Assembly (NCBI GenBank): GCA_020055645.1
Contig: CM034546.1
Location: forward strand, 43,276,001-43,340,000
Length of the DNA: 64,000 nucleotides
Direction: 5' to 3'
Source: Tomocerus qinae
Lineage: Eukaryota; Arthropoda; Collembola; Entomobryomorpha; Tomoceridae
Positions 22,353 to 34,297 of this stretch are shown one piece after another (position 1 is the stretch's first letter; each line of letters begins with the position of its first letter). The translations under genes and the position numbers were made by a program. Below the pieces are notes generated by a model. It was not told where the DNA came from. It searched no databases and saw nothing but the letters and a program-made list of their open reading frames with translations.

Positions 22353-24626
22353 ATGAACAGTGACTATCAAAGTGAGTTGAATAATACCAACCAAATTTGG
22401 TTCAAAGGACGCTCTCCAACAAAATTTTTTGTCGGGAGAGAAACTGAAATGCGGAAAATAGAAGAGAAATGGGAAACATCCGTTAATAATAAAGAGATAG
22501 TGTTCGTTGTAATAACCGGCTTAGGTGGCATCGGCAAGAGCGAATTAGCTAAAAATTACGCCAGAAAGTTTTATAAAACTTGTGATGGACACTGCATTTG
22601 GATTGATGCAGGGACAGATAAATCGTTATTACATTCTTTACACACTCTGGCAAAAGAAAAATTTCAAATATCGCTGACCAATAAAATAGGAATAGACAAA
22701 GGATTAGATATCCTATTTGAAGAAATCTATGTGAGACTTACGGATAGAAAATGCTTGATTGTCATTGATAACATGGATTCTTACAAGAATTCATTTGTAA
22801 GTCTGTTGTGCCACAAAGCGGCCATTCAACCTCCGACTGTCTTAAAACCATTTGTAATAATTACATCAAGATCGCAACAAGCTATCACATATTTGGGGCA
22901 AAAATGCAGTCAGATAGAACTAAGCGGTTTGACTTGCAGTTCGGCTGAACAGTTTTTTGTGGAATCATTTGATTTAAATACGAATGATGCTAATATTAAA
23001 ATGGAAATCGAAAAATTGTGCAAGAGACTGGATTGTTTTCCCTTAGCTATGCAACAGGCGGTAGCGTATATTAACAAAAAACTACTTTTAAACTGTGATT
23101 TGGAACGTCAAATTTCGGAGTACTTAAAGAAACTCAAAGAGCAAAGCAAAAAGTTGCTAAATCACAAGTTACCTGAATATGATAATTTAGATAACATGGG
23201 CAAAACTACTTATTTAACGTGGAAAATAACATTTGATAAAATTAGAAAAACTGCAGGAGTTGGCAATACTGCAATTCACTTGTTAAAACTAATTTCCTTT
23301 TTTGCAAATCATAACATTTCAAAAGATTTTATGCTTAAACTCTTAGATAAAATGGAAAGTTTTTCCAACAGTCGAAAGTGCCATTTTCGGAAACTTTGCG
23401 CAAATATAATGAAAAATAACGCCGAGACGGTAGATGATTGTTTTGAAGTTTTAAGAGACCATTCTTTGATTGGTTTAGAGAACAGTAATTTCATTCATCC
23501 ATTAGTTCAAGAAGTAGTCAGAATTGAATTAAATGAAAAAGGAGAATTGATTACATATCTGGATAGGTTGTTGAAATGTACACAAACAATGATGATATTG
23601 AATGAGATCCCAACGGAAGAGATGATTCACATTGTGAAAATATGGGAACATACCACTAAATATGACAGCCTGGTTAAAAAGCACGCAGAATATCCTAATT
23701 GGGTTTGTAGCAAATTGCATGGGTCAGGTAAGTACATAGATGGCTATGATTTCAGCACTCAAGCATTGATCGTTCTTAATAAAAAAATTTTGGAAGACAA
23801 AAACCAACATACGCTTAGACTAAAATTCTGGAATGGATTATTACTTAAAGAGATTGGAGAGTGCGATCAGTCCTTAAAAGTACTCACACAAGTCTATGAC
23901 ATTCAAATGGCAATATTTGGAGATGAAAACGCTTTTTGCTTAGAAACGGCCAATGAAATAGGAAATGTTTACCGAGAAATCCACAATGTTAAAATGGCGA
24001 TGAAATGGCACAAACATTGTCTAGAAATTAATGAAAAGATAAACGGCAAAGAACACTGGCAAACGCTTGATGCGAAGAACAGCATAGGCCTTTTACATAG
24101 TGCGCAAGGAAATTATGAGCAAGCAAAATCATTATTGCAAGAAGTGTTGGAATTACGTGAACGTGTGAGGGGAACGGATGATAAAGAAACTTTGATTACA
24201 AAACGAGGGTTGGCAATCGTCAATTATTGTCAAAAGGATTTGGCAGTTGCAAAGAAAATGTTCCAAGAAACTTTCAAAGTTCAAGAAAGAGTTTTGGGCT
24301 CAAATCACCCAGAGACATTATTAACAAAAGATTGGATTGATAATCCTAAAAAATGTTTTAAAAGAAATGCAGAGGCACTTCAATTGGCAGAAAAACTATT
24401 AGAAAATAAGATTGAAATACTTGGGAAAGAACATATCGAAACCATTGTTGCTACAAATCCCCATACAAAATCCCTGCAAAAAAGTGTGGACCATAAAACA
24501 TTGAATTGCGGTTTGATTGAATGCGGCGTTAGTATCTCTACTTGTTTTAATGACTGCTTATTTCAATACATGAACTTATTGTTAAGATATACTAACGACG
24601 TTCAAAGTTTTGAAAATTTTATATAA
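22353..24626 (+). CDS. NB-ARC ATPase with TPR repeats (NLR-like), intronless
   Basis: 757 codons in one uninterrupted frame. Residues 25-31 (FFVGRET) begin the NB-ARC module. The P-loop GLGGIGKS is at 56-63, Walker B LIVIDN at 135-140, the sensor FVIITSR at 167-173 and the GLPLA equivalent FPLA at 229-232. A winged-helix-like region follows. From about 480 to 680 there are TPR units of the kinesin-light-chain type (AMKWHKHCLEINEKINGKEH and GNYEQAKSLLQEVLELRERV). The family acts as nucleotide-driven signalling switches, the TPRs sensing a ligand. There is no effector domain in the roughly 24 residues before the module. The last 50 or so residues do not look like TPR, so the array may be truncated. 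AT-rich sequence with ATAAA/AATAATAT precedes the ATG; no splice acceptor is obvious there. It could be a retrocopy or an old transfer; neither is shown. Confidence 0.85.
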   Translation: MNSDYQSELNNTNQIWFKGRSPTKFFVGRETEMRKIEEKWETSVNNKEIVFVVITGLGGIGKSELAKNYARKFYKTCDGHCIWIDAGTDKSLLHSLHTLAKEKFQISLTNKIGIDKGLDILFEEIYVRLTDRKCLIVIDNMDSYKNSFVSLLCHKAAIQPPTVLKPFVIITSRSQQAITYLGQKCSQIELSGLTCSSAEQFFVESFDLNTNDANIKMEIEKLCKRLDCFPLAMQQAVAYINKKLLLNCDLERQISEYLKKLKEQSKKLLNHKLPEYDNLDNMGKTTYLTWKITFDKIRKTAGVGNTAIHLLKLISFFANHNISKDFMLKLLDKMESFSNSRKCHFRKLCANIMKNNAETVDDCFEVLRDHSLIGLENSNFIHPLVQEVVRIELNEKGELITYLDRLLKCTQTMMILNEIPTEEMIHIVKIWEHTTKYDSLVKKHAEYPNWVCSKLHGSGKYIDGYDFSTQALIVLNKKILEDKNQHTLRLKFWNGLLLKEIGECDQSLKVLTQVYDIQMAIFGDENAFCLETANEIGNVYREIHNVKMAMKWHKHCLEINEKINGKEHWQTLDAKNSIGLLHSAQGNYEQAKSLLQEVLELRERVRGTDDKETLITKRGLAIVNYCQKDLAVAKKMFQETFKVQERVLGSNHPETLLTKDWIDNPKKCFKRNAEALQLAEKLLENKIEILGKEHIETIVATNPHTKSLQKSVDHKTLNCGLIECGVSISTCFNDCLFQYMNLLLRYTNDVQSFENFI

Positions 24627-24789
24627 TTGCCTTTTTGTAGTAAGTTGTTTTAGACTACAAACTAATATTTCATTTTTGAAGACTCCATTTGTGCTAATAA
24701 ACACTTTTATAGACATTTGTTGGGCGAAAATTTATAATTCAATAAATGGTAGCCACTGTTTCCTGATTTACGTACACATAAATGTGGTA

Positions 24790-24910
24790 GATTTGGAGGG
24801 ATATAATATCTCTCCCTGACTAGAATAAGAGAGGGATATGTCGGCACCGATAGCGATCCCGAAACATGGAATTTAAATCTCGGAAGGTTATCCATCCTCA
24901 CCAATGTAAA
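24790..24910 (+). repeat. GGGAGGGATA repeat, copy 2
   Basis: The order GGAGGGATATAATATCTCTC, GAGAGGGATATGTCGG, ACCGATAGCGATCCCG matches 16040-16155. It lies about 160 bp behind the NB-ARC stop codon. Confidence 0.55.
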
Positions 24911-26290
24911 TTATTGGTATGAATGATTTAATATTATACAAATATTTACACATTTATTTAATTACATATATTTAATATTATTTATACAAAATCCTAGCAT
25001 CAATTTTTGTAGGTGTAATATTAATTTAATTGTTTGAAAATGGACTGGAACCTAACTATATAATAAACATTATTTGAATTGCCTTTTTGTGACAACTTAA
25101 TACAATGTTTTACAAAATGCTGAATAATTCAATTGTAAAAAATTAATGTTTTCAGACAATACTAGGAATTCTTGGAAACGCAGTAAAAGACAGAGTTAAA
25201 TCAGGAAGTACAAGTATTACTATCAAATCTAATAAAGGAAAGCAAATGTACGAAGATGGAATTGGCCTTGCACCATTATATAATCAGCAAAACAACAAGA
25301 TGCCGAAATTCTAAGCTCTGGTTAAGGTTTAAAAGTCTGATGAAACTATTTTTAAGTTATGTTGACAATGAAATGTTGGAATTTTTGTGTTATTTTAGGA
25401 GAGGCGGAATTTATTGACGTTACTCCTCCCACCGATTGTGAATTATTTGGAGCATTTGTTTTAGCTACCGTTGCTAATTGCCGGTTGAAGTCGGTGGATG
25501 CTTATGCAGCATTGGTTTGTAATTTACCATACATGTGCATACGGTAATTAGTTTTGTTTATATTTTAATCAAATGATTGATTTCAGAGAATGGATGGCGT
25601 TGAATGCTTTATTGTAGCGAAAGATATTCCTGGAGATAACAATACCATGGCTTTTGGTGCAATACTCGTTGTTGAAAAGGAGCCTGTGAGTCATTTTAAT
25701 TTTGCACGTAGTAGTCTATCGTAGAAAGTAGTTGTCTACTACTAAGTAGTAATATAATATAACCCTGACCATAAGTCGTCCGAAATAGAATTATAGTATT
25801 ATTAAAATTTCAGTAGTCACATGCTGTTGTAGTAGCACAATTATTTTTTGGATTACGATTTTTACTATTTAGTTATTCGCTGAAATAGAATTTTTAATAA
25901 TTCAAATAAATTTTCATAGTAGATTTTTGCTTTGGACAAAGTGGAAGCAGCGGGTCAACCAATTGGGTTAATTTTGGCCACGTCGAGACAACTGGCTTAC
26001 AGGACCGCAAAGAAAGTCAAAGTCACCTACAAGAATATTCAGAAACCGATTGTGAAGGCTAGATACTCTTTGAGGAAAGTAGAAAAGGAAGGAACTTTGG
26101 AGGAACATATGATGAAGACCTATATACTCCTGTGGCGACTTTTGAGATGGGAACGCGTGAGATTTCTGGGGAGCAAGCACGAACAAGGGTCCCAGTTTCA
26201 CTACTCCCTGGAGACACAGAGTTCTCTTTGCATTCTCAAGGAAGACTCCATAGATATCTTCAGTGCTACTCAATGGATGGATCATGTACA

Positions 26291-27495
26291 GGGTCATCAC
26301 TTATATAATTCCCCCCACCACAGCCCAACACAGACTAGTTATCAAAATGGCCTATATACCATCTTGTAGAGAATCTTTTTGCGAATCTAACCAACTATAA
26401 TCACCATGTAAATTGGTTAGAAAAAGGTAGGTAAAAAATTTGTTGAAAATAAAAAGTTGAAAATTTTCAGAAATTTTGCCCGCTTTCCAACTTTTCGAAT
26501 TTCCCCAGGTCCCCCAGAATTTTATTTTGGAATATTGATTCCTGAATTGTTATAAGAATCGCATTTGTGATTTTTCCACCAATTTTCATTTTCAAAATCG
26601 GAGTTGGTCGATTTTTCAACTTTTTCGAGAGTTTGTGAAAATTAGAGTAATCCAGAAAAAAGTTGAAAAATCGACCACCTCCGATTTTGATGAAAATTGG
26701 TGGAGAAATCACAAATGCGATTCTTATAATAATTCTGGAATCAATATTCCAAAATAAAATTCTGGGGGACCTGGGGAAATTTTAAAAGTTGGAAAGCGGG
26801 CAGAATTTCTGAAAATTTTCAACTTTTTATTTTCAACAAATTTTTACCTACCTTATTCCAACCGATACCATCTTGTAGAGAATCATTTTGCGAATCTAAC
26901 CAATTCTAACACTATGCAAATTGGTTAGCAAAAACTGGGTAAAACAGTTTTTGAAAATAAAAAGTTGAAAATTTTCAGTAATTCTGCCCGCTTTCCAACT
27001 TTTCGAATTTCCCCAGGTCCCCCATAATTTTATTTTGGAATATTGAGTCCAGAATCATTATAACAATCGCATTTGTGATTTTTTTACCCATTTTCATCAA
27101 AATCGGAGGTGGTCGATTTTTTAAATTTTTTTCTGGACTACCCTAATTTTGACAAATTCTCGAAAAAGTTGAAAAATGGACCACCTCCGATTTTGATGAA
27201 AATGGGTGGAAAAATCACATATGCGATTCTTATTATGATTCTGGAATCAGAATTCCAAAATAAAATTCTGGGGGACCTGGACAAATTCGGAAAGTTGGAA
27301 AGCGGGCAGAATTTCTGAAAATTTTCAACTTTTTATTTTCAAAAATTGTTTTACCCGGTTTTTCCTAATCGATTGGCATGGTATTAGAATTGGTTAGATT
27401 CGCAAAAAGATTCTCTACAAGATGGTGTATAGACCATTTTGATAACTAGTCTGTGTTGGGCTGTGGTGGGGGGGAATTATATAAGTGATGACCCT
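26291..27495. mobile_element. 1205-bp double-palindrome insertion in the pseudogene
   Basis: Inverted ends of about 60 bp (GGGTCATCACTTATATAATT, then CCACCACAGCCCAACACAG) are flanked by GTACA at 26286-26290 and 27496-27500. The uninterrupted relative (near 39269) has a single GTACA there, so the target duplication is 5 bp. Inside are two successive palindromes (26400-26870 and 26880-27410). Their arms share GAAAATTTTCAG, TGCCCGCTTTCCAACTTTT, CCCCAGGTCCCCCAGAATTT and AAAATCGGAG(G/T)TGGTCGATTTTT. No protein is encoded. Confidence 0.85.
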
Positions 27496-29050
27496 GTACA
27501 CGCGACAGTCGCTGCTGCTTTGGGTGTTCCGGACAACTAGTCAGTTTCTATTTAATCAAAGTGCATTAAGTCAGAATTCCTAAAAGTGCAATATTAATTG
27601 AAATAATATTTATTTACTTGTTTCAGTTTAAACATTAAAGTAAAACGAATCGGAGGGGCGTTTGGATCTAAGATTACGAAAGCTACTCCTGTGGCTAGTG
27701 CTTGTGCCATCGCTGCTTTCGTCACCAACCGTCCAGTGAGAGTGATCATGGACTTGAAAACTAATATGAGAATGATAGGGAAGCGAGAGCCCTTCGTTTG
27801 TCGATATAATGTGAGATCCATGAGAAAACTTCATTTTATTAACACTCATTAATAAACTGAAAAACAAAGGGAATAGAATTTAAGCATAAATTACAGGGAA
27901 AATTTTAAAACCAATTTCGTTTCCTTGACGGACGGAAAAAGCCAATATCCATTTTTTGTTTGGCCCAGGAAAGAGCCAAAATCAATTTTTTGTTTGGTGC
28001 AAGAAATAGTCTGACTGACAAGCGTATGGATATAAGCCTATTTTTTTCTGTATAAAACGAAAAACGGATATTAGCTTTTCCTAATTTTCCTGTACCATTT
28101 TAAAAGTAGACAGAGGCTTTTGCCGTCCTTAAGGGACGATTTGATTGTATAAATAGGTAAAATTTTCTGAAATGGGGAAAATAGTTAAACTGAAAGCGTT
28201 TTTGCTATCGGATTCTGGATGGACAAGAAACGAGGCCTATGCTGCAGCGAAATTGCCCTATTTTCAAAATTTGTATGCAGCGAGTGACTGGGAAGTTAAA
28301 GGAGGGTATTTACTGACCAACATTCCTTCTAATACTTACACAAGGGCCCCAGGCTAGTTCAATAACATTTTATTTTTGATAATTAATATTTTTTGGTAAC
28401 CAGAATTTTCATGCCCTGTTCTCCAACTCATTATTGTTTGTAATAGAAATTATTTGTAGTTTAAGATTAAAAAAATAAGAAAAATCAATAAAATGCGTAT
28501 TTTTTAAACGTTTTATTACACATTATAATGTTTGTTTTCAGGAGGGTAAAATGGAACAGCCTTTAGTGAATACATAATGGAACACATTGCATTTGTGTTT
28601 AAAATGGACCCCTTTAAATGTGAGAGCAGTAAATTACTTGAAGGTTGGAGATCGCCTCTTCAATGGTCAAACTTTCACCGAAGAAAATTTAATGCCTCGA
28701 ATGGTTCAACAAATAAAAATTACAGGAAATTACGAACTGAGAAAACTGGCGGCAGAGAAATTCAACAGGGTAATAAATTTAAAACAACTTAAATTGTGTG
28801 TTATACCGTCGAAAATCAGGGGATAGGTTTTTTCATCCGTCCCGATAGCCAGACTAAAATTCAGCAGTTGATTATGGAGTATCATGTTATACAATTTACA
28901 CAATTTTCAATGTAACTGTTGACATCCGGGCAACTAAATATGTCACCTGTAAGACCTGTATAATATTTAGCGGGTAATTGAAATACGTAAAATCCGAAAA
29001 TTCTAATCATCGGCCAAATTTTAGATTGACTGTTAGGACGCGTGAAGAAC

Positions 29051-29056
<6 letters not shown>

Positions 29057-29083
<27 letters not shown>
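29057..29083. repeat. (GT)n microsatellite
   Basis: About 13 GT dinucleotides in an intron of the aldehyde oxidase pseudogene. Confidence 0.9.
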
Positions 29084-31283
29084 TAAACATTCACTACTTG
29101 TATTAATTTTTGACTATTAAAACTGCTTTATATTTTTAGGAAAATCTTTGGGAAAAGCGTGGATTAGCAATCAGTACATCGGCAAATATTTTAGACTACG
29201 GAGTAAACACTTACGTTTGTTATGTAACGATTTATCATCATGACGGAGGTGTTGCAGGTTGCAGTTAGCCATTCAGGAATCGAATTTGGCACAAGCGTTA
29301 ACATTAAAGTACAATTTTATTTTTCTATCAACTTACTTGTATCGTTTTTGAAAACTGTTCATGATTACCATTCATTTATTTCAGGTTGCTCAAACTGTAT
29401 CAACGTATTTGGATGTTCCACTGGAGAAAGCAAGCGTCAAACCAAATACCAACTTGACGGGAAATAATGCTGGGAGATCTGCACTGTCCATTTCTACGAA
29501 TTGAATTCTTATGTAAAGCATTTTAACTAAATTTGTACTTTTCAAGGTGTAGCATTTATTTATGGCTTTATTTGTACATTGTTGAATTCAGGCGGCCATG
29601 CGGGGTTGTAAAATTTTGGTGGAGAGATTGGCACCCTTAAAGGATGAATTACCAGTAACTACTTCTTTTCAATAGCTGGTAGAAATAGCATTTCATTCAA
29701 AGGTGGATTTGTCTGCATCGTTTATGTAAATTAAATTATTTTATGACTGTTATACTATAAAATTCTACTAAAATTTGCCATTTTTGCCAATAGCATTTTA
29801 ATTTGTTGCACTATAATAAAATATCTTGCAGGTTTGGGGACCCAACAGATCATAAAGGGAGAAATTACGTAGCATATCAGGTAGTAATTACCGAAGTCGA
29901 AGTTGACATTCTTACTGGAGAGTACAAGGTAAAAATAGCAGATACAATTGCATTGTTATTTGATTATTAGAATTTAAAAACCACAACTTAAATGTACATG
30001 GTTCGTAATTATCATTTTTTGTTGATTGCGCAGCAAACACGAGTTGATATTTTGCAAGATGTTGGTCGAAGTTTGAGCCCTTTAGTTGACATCGGACAAG
30101 GTTAGCATCATTTTAATTAACGAATTCTCGATTTATGTTTTTATTTTCTTAACAAATTATTTGCTGGGAACTAAAACCAAATTATTTGACAGTTGAGGGA
30201 GAATACGTGTTTGGCGCTGGAATGTGGACAACTGAAGAAAATAATGGACAACTGTTGACTTATAATACCTGGTTAATTTCCATTTTCATTGTTTACATAT
30301 TTATGTACTAATAATAGTTCTACCTGCCTGTTTGACTAAATTTTAATAATTGTTTTAAAAATCTGCCTAGTTTTTCACAATATTTATTTTAAACTTTGAA
30401 TATCAACATTTAATAATAAGTTTTTTTCACATGGTAAAGAGTTATAAACCACCGGAAACAAAAGACATCCCAGAGGATTTTAGAGTGGCCCTTCTTTCTG
30501 GTTCTGTCAATACTGAAGGCGTTTTACAAACCAAAGGTCAGCTGTATTTTCTTTAATACATTATGTAATCGTCTATTACTACTAATAAACTTGCTATGTA
30601 ATAAATTGAATTATTATAAATAGGTTTACCATTAATATCAGGATATATAGTGAATATATCCATTTGTGATTTAAAAAAATAATATTATTTTTTTTACAAA
30701 ATACGCAATATAATTCAGATTAATTTGTAAATATTTCATTTTTGGCAGCTTCGGGAGAACCACCGACAAACTTAGGCGTGGTTGTATTATTTGCTGTTAG
30801 AAAGGCCATTGAATCTGCCCGGAAAGATGTCGGAAACGAGAATTGGTTTCAAATGAGTAATACCATAGCATTAACTGATACATCATTTATTTTTATTCAT
30901 CTAACGAATTACCATATCAATCGCTGACATTTTTATCAAAATTAACAGATTTGTTTTCTATGGTTTTTAATGGGTTTCATTTAATTGATTTAAGGAATAA
31001 TCTAATTTAATTGCTAATCAGATAATAATACTAATGGTGTTTCAGATGGGCCTGTAACCTTTGAAGAAGTCTTTAGAAATTCCCTGGTGTCAAGTTCAAC
31101 GTTCATGTATTAAGGTTTATAAGTCACTGTCATTGAGGATTGTAAGTGATGGATGATATAATCATTCAATAATGGTACCATCACTAAAACATCGTAATCA
31201 GCACTTTCGGAAATTAAAATCAAATTAAAATATTTATACATTATAAATAATTTTATTTTAACAATGGTCAAGAAATATAATTA

Positions 31284-32091
31284 CCGTAATAATCGAAATA
31301 ATTCCGCGCGGAATTATTGTTTCAAGCACATAAAAAAATTCCTGAAAAGGCCAAAAATGTCGAAATAATTCCGCGGGCGCGGAATTATTTCGATACGCGG
31401 AATTATTTTTCATTAAGTCAATATTTATTTTATTTTCGATACATGGGATAAAATGTTTTATAAAAAATGTATTTAGAGGTCATCATCTGAAGACAGGGAT
31501 ATATATTTATCGGATCGATTAAATCGAGGTCCATGTCTTCTTCATCCGAAGGCAATAAAATATCGTTCTCATGAATTAAGGGCTGTTCTATTTGCATGTA
31601 CTGTCGCTGTAGCATTTCACGCCCTTCTTTACAACCCTTGCCTGGTTTGAAGGCCGTTATTAAATTGTCCTGGCTTCCATCCGTGGCATTTAGAATTCCA
31701 CAAGAGAAGAAGGATTTTTTAATAACGTCTGCTGTTAAGGAATCCCATGCTTCGACGATCCAACTGCAGACTACACTCAAAGAGGGTGTTACCACCTTTA
31801 GTAGTTTCAAAGTTTCCAGGAGTGGATACCCACACATTGTATTGTCTCCTGATGGAATCTTTGAACGGCTTGTTCCAGCTGACATCTCCTGGCTGGATGT
31901 ATTTAGTACATCCTCCTGGGATGATAGCGGAGTCGACATTTACTCTTCGTAATTTTTTTAGGTACAGGTACGCGGAATTATTTCGATACGCGGAACTATT
32001 ACCATTAACAACCAAAAAGGCGAAGTAAAATCGAAATAATTCCGCGTACGCGGAATTATTTCAGTACGCGGAATTATATCGATTATTACGG
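31284..32091 (-). mobile_element. pogo-like DNA transposon, internally deleted
   Basis: The terminal repeats CCGTAATAATCGAAATAATT and their mirror are flanked by TA (31282-31283 and 32092-32093). Extra GCGGAATTATTTCG(A/T) boxes lie beside both ends. The minus strand encodes the end of a DDE transposase in two frames: GGCTKYIQPGDVSWNKPFKD (about 31925-31870), then AWDSLTADVIKKSFFSCGIL and NDILLPSDEEDMDLDLIDP. This matches the QPLDVxxNKPFK and SFxxCGI signature of pogo/Tigger transposases. The first two thirds of the transposase are missing, so it is dead. A second fragment is at 61197-61526. Confidence 0.8.
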
Positions 32092-32093
32092 TA

Positions 32094-34297
32094 TAGTATG
32101 TATTAACATTAGCATAAATTATGTTAATCAATTTATAATGTTAATGTTTATGTTAATCAATCATAAATCTAATACTCCATTAGTGTTATTATTTTTTTCT
32201 AATTACACTTAAGTATGGCATTAAGTTTACTTACAATGAAATTGTGCAACATAGAATTCAAACAATTTAAAAACAAACAATAAAATATTGGTGTATAGTT
32301 TAAAACGCTGATAAACGGTAAAGCGGGAAATTCATGCTATATAACAATTTTATTTATCGTCCACCTTATTGATATAATACAGTCAGATTGACGGCAGTTT
32401 TAATTTCAATGCAAAACTTCATATGTACTACAGTAACACATCACATCAACAAAATAATTTAATCGGGTTATCTCTTTTCATTCGGCTTACTCACTCACAG
32501 ACAGACTACACGGGAGAAAATATTGAAACAGCTGTTATGAACCGCTTCTAAATAAATGAGCTACTAATTTCCCATGAATGATGCTTTTAAAGAACTTTGA
32601 GAAAAGCTATCCTAGCAACGTGCTCTCAACACAAAGCTCATGAAAATCGTTAGGACAATCTAAAGTTTCTAAAATAAAATAATTGAAAAAGTGTAAGATG
32701 AGCCTAGCCGAGATGTGGGGAAATAGAGACTGGTACAACAACAACGTGTAAATCTAAAGAATTTTTATTTACACGAAGAGAGGTGTGTATACAGCTGAAA
32801 GCAAACTGCTAGTGTCTTAAGACTAAAGGTAAATGGCACATATTTAAAGATTTAGGGAATGACAAGGTTATCTTCATACATTTAGGTTTAGGTTGACCCA
32901 AGGTTGGACCAATTATGCAATTATGAGGTCTGGAAGGCAACCCAAGTCACACATTCAAAGAAAAAATAGGACAAAAGTTCCAGAAAAAACAGATAGAACA
33001 CATCATACTACGATCCTGTAAATTCTAGCACACAAGTTTACATATTTTAGATAATGTGCTAATACTAAACAATTATATGCTGGAGATTTCCACAAACTTA
33101 TTTAAATGCTCGCACATCTTAGTCGAATAGTAACGCTAATGACTATGATCATCTTGCCATTTTATTTTTCCATGAACTTCATTTGTATTTTGCATTCTGT
33201 TTATTACATATGTGAGTTCACTTAACATGTAAACAACGCATTAAGTAATGCAATTAGACAAGAGACAAATCTGAAAACTGAATAGTGGAATTTTACTGGA
33301 GTTTGAGCAATGACAATAATTTTCGTCTTATCTTTTGTTTGGTAGATAATAATGTTTGTCTGCTTTTCAGCTCTAATTAGTAGAATGAAATACCTTCTGC
33401 GTTTACTGTCTATATGCAGGCAAACCTTAAAATGTATACATTTTTATTGAATTAATTTGACTTGGCTTGTTATCTAGACTTAAAGTTAATATTGATTGTA
33501 CAAATTTACTGAGGCATAAGCAAAAACCTTGAAACATTGCTCATTTGCATTGGCTTTCTATAAATCGTTTGTAATGTTAACATATAGCAAAGAATTCAGA
33601 CCGCAGTTTTAGTCCAACTACCTTTGTATGTTTACTTTGTCTACTACATCTTTAAATTCAACCAGTTAAGTTAATTACACTTTCTTTCATTTCCACTTTG
33701 TCCATATGATACCCCTGGAAGATTGTTTCGGATTGGTATAATGAGCCTTTAATATATTTGTATATACTTTTAGTAGGAAGACGTCAGTAATAGGCAAATG
33801 CACATAGAAGAAATATTATGTAGTTGTAAAAATGTGTTACAATATTACGAATACAAGGTATAGAGGAAGTATGGAAAATAATATTATGCCATGAGACGTA
33901 ATTGCTTTATTAGGTACTTGCAACATACCTTGAAATAGTTAGCCACAGTAACAAGAAAACCACAACTTAATAGTTCTTTCACAGCCGTATCTTGTGTCTA
34001 GTTGGAAATTCCATTATTTTTTTCTTTCAGCATATCACAACATACTATACAATCTGTTATGTTGATAGATTTGTTTTCAAAATATAAATTTGTACTTTAG
34101 CTGGTATTATTGGTGTAACAAACGCTAAGACCAGACGATTTTATAAAATGCTTAGGTAAATGTTTACTATCACTGAATTGAATAATAAAAAATGAGCGTA
34201 CCAAAAGTAACCAGGTGAGCAAATTTGGCAGTAAATAATATTTATTTACAATTTTATAACTGCATTAATACTGTTTCCTTTAATAATACCATGCGAA
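32094..34297. other. spacer upstream of aldehyde oxidase gene
   Basis: 2.2 kb of AT-rich sequence without a gene or a repeat I could match elsewhere in the window. It must contain the promoter of the gene starting at 34298 unless there is an upstream non-coding exon. I cannot point to a specific promoter element. Confidence 0.4.

Larger units (their letters stand above)
25157..31113 (+). pseudogene. aldehyde oxidase pseudogene (3' half only)
   Basis: Exon-like blocks match exons 11 to 26 of the complete gene at 34298-42635, in order, with splice sites still visible. Exons 1-10 (both Fe-S centres and FAD domain) are absent. Lesions: a 1-bp deletion in the exon 11 block (TATAATCAGC, near 25280); altered reading at the start of block 14 (near 25925); a 1.2-kb insertion in block 14 (26291-27495); a TAA in block 17 (GAGGGTAAAATGG, near 28545); and a short duplication (GCAGGTTGCAG, near 29255) in block 18. 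The last block ends at TAA 31111-31113 with the same FEEVFxNSLVSSS ending. It cannot make an enzyme. It is a tandem partial duplicate, not a processed copy, because the introns are kept. Confidence 0.85.

Noticed and set aside
26467-27318. Frames with ENKILGDLxKFxKLESGQNF-type ends on both strands
   Set aside because: They occur in every arm of the double palindrome in both orientations, so they reflect arm duplication and not a coding sequence.
31596-32028. Plus-strand frames opposite the pogo transposase
   Set aside because: Antisense to the recognisable minus-strand transposase motifs.
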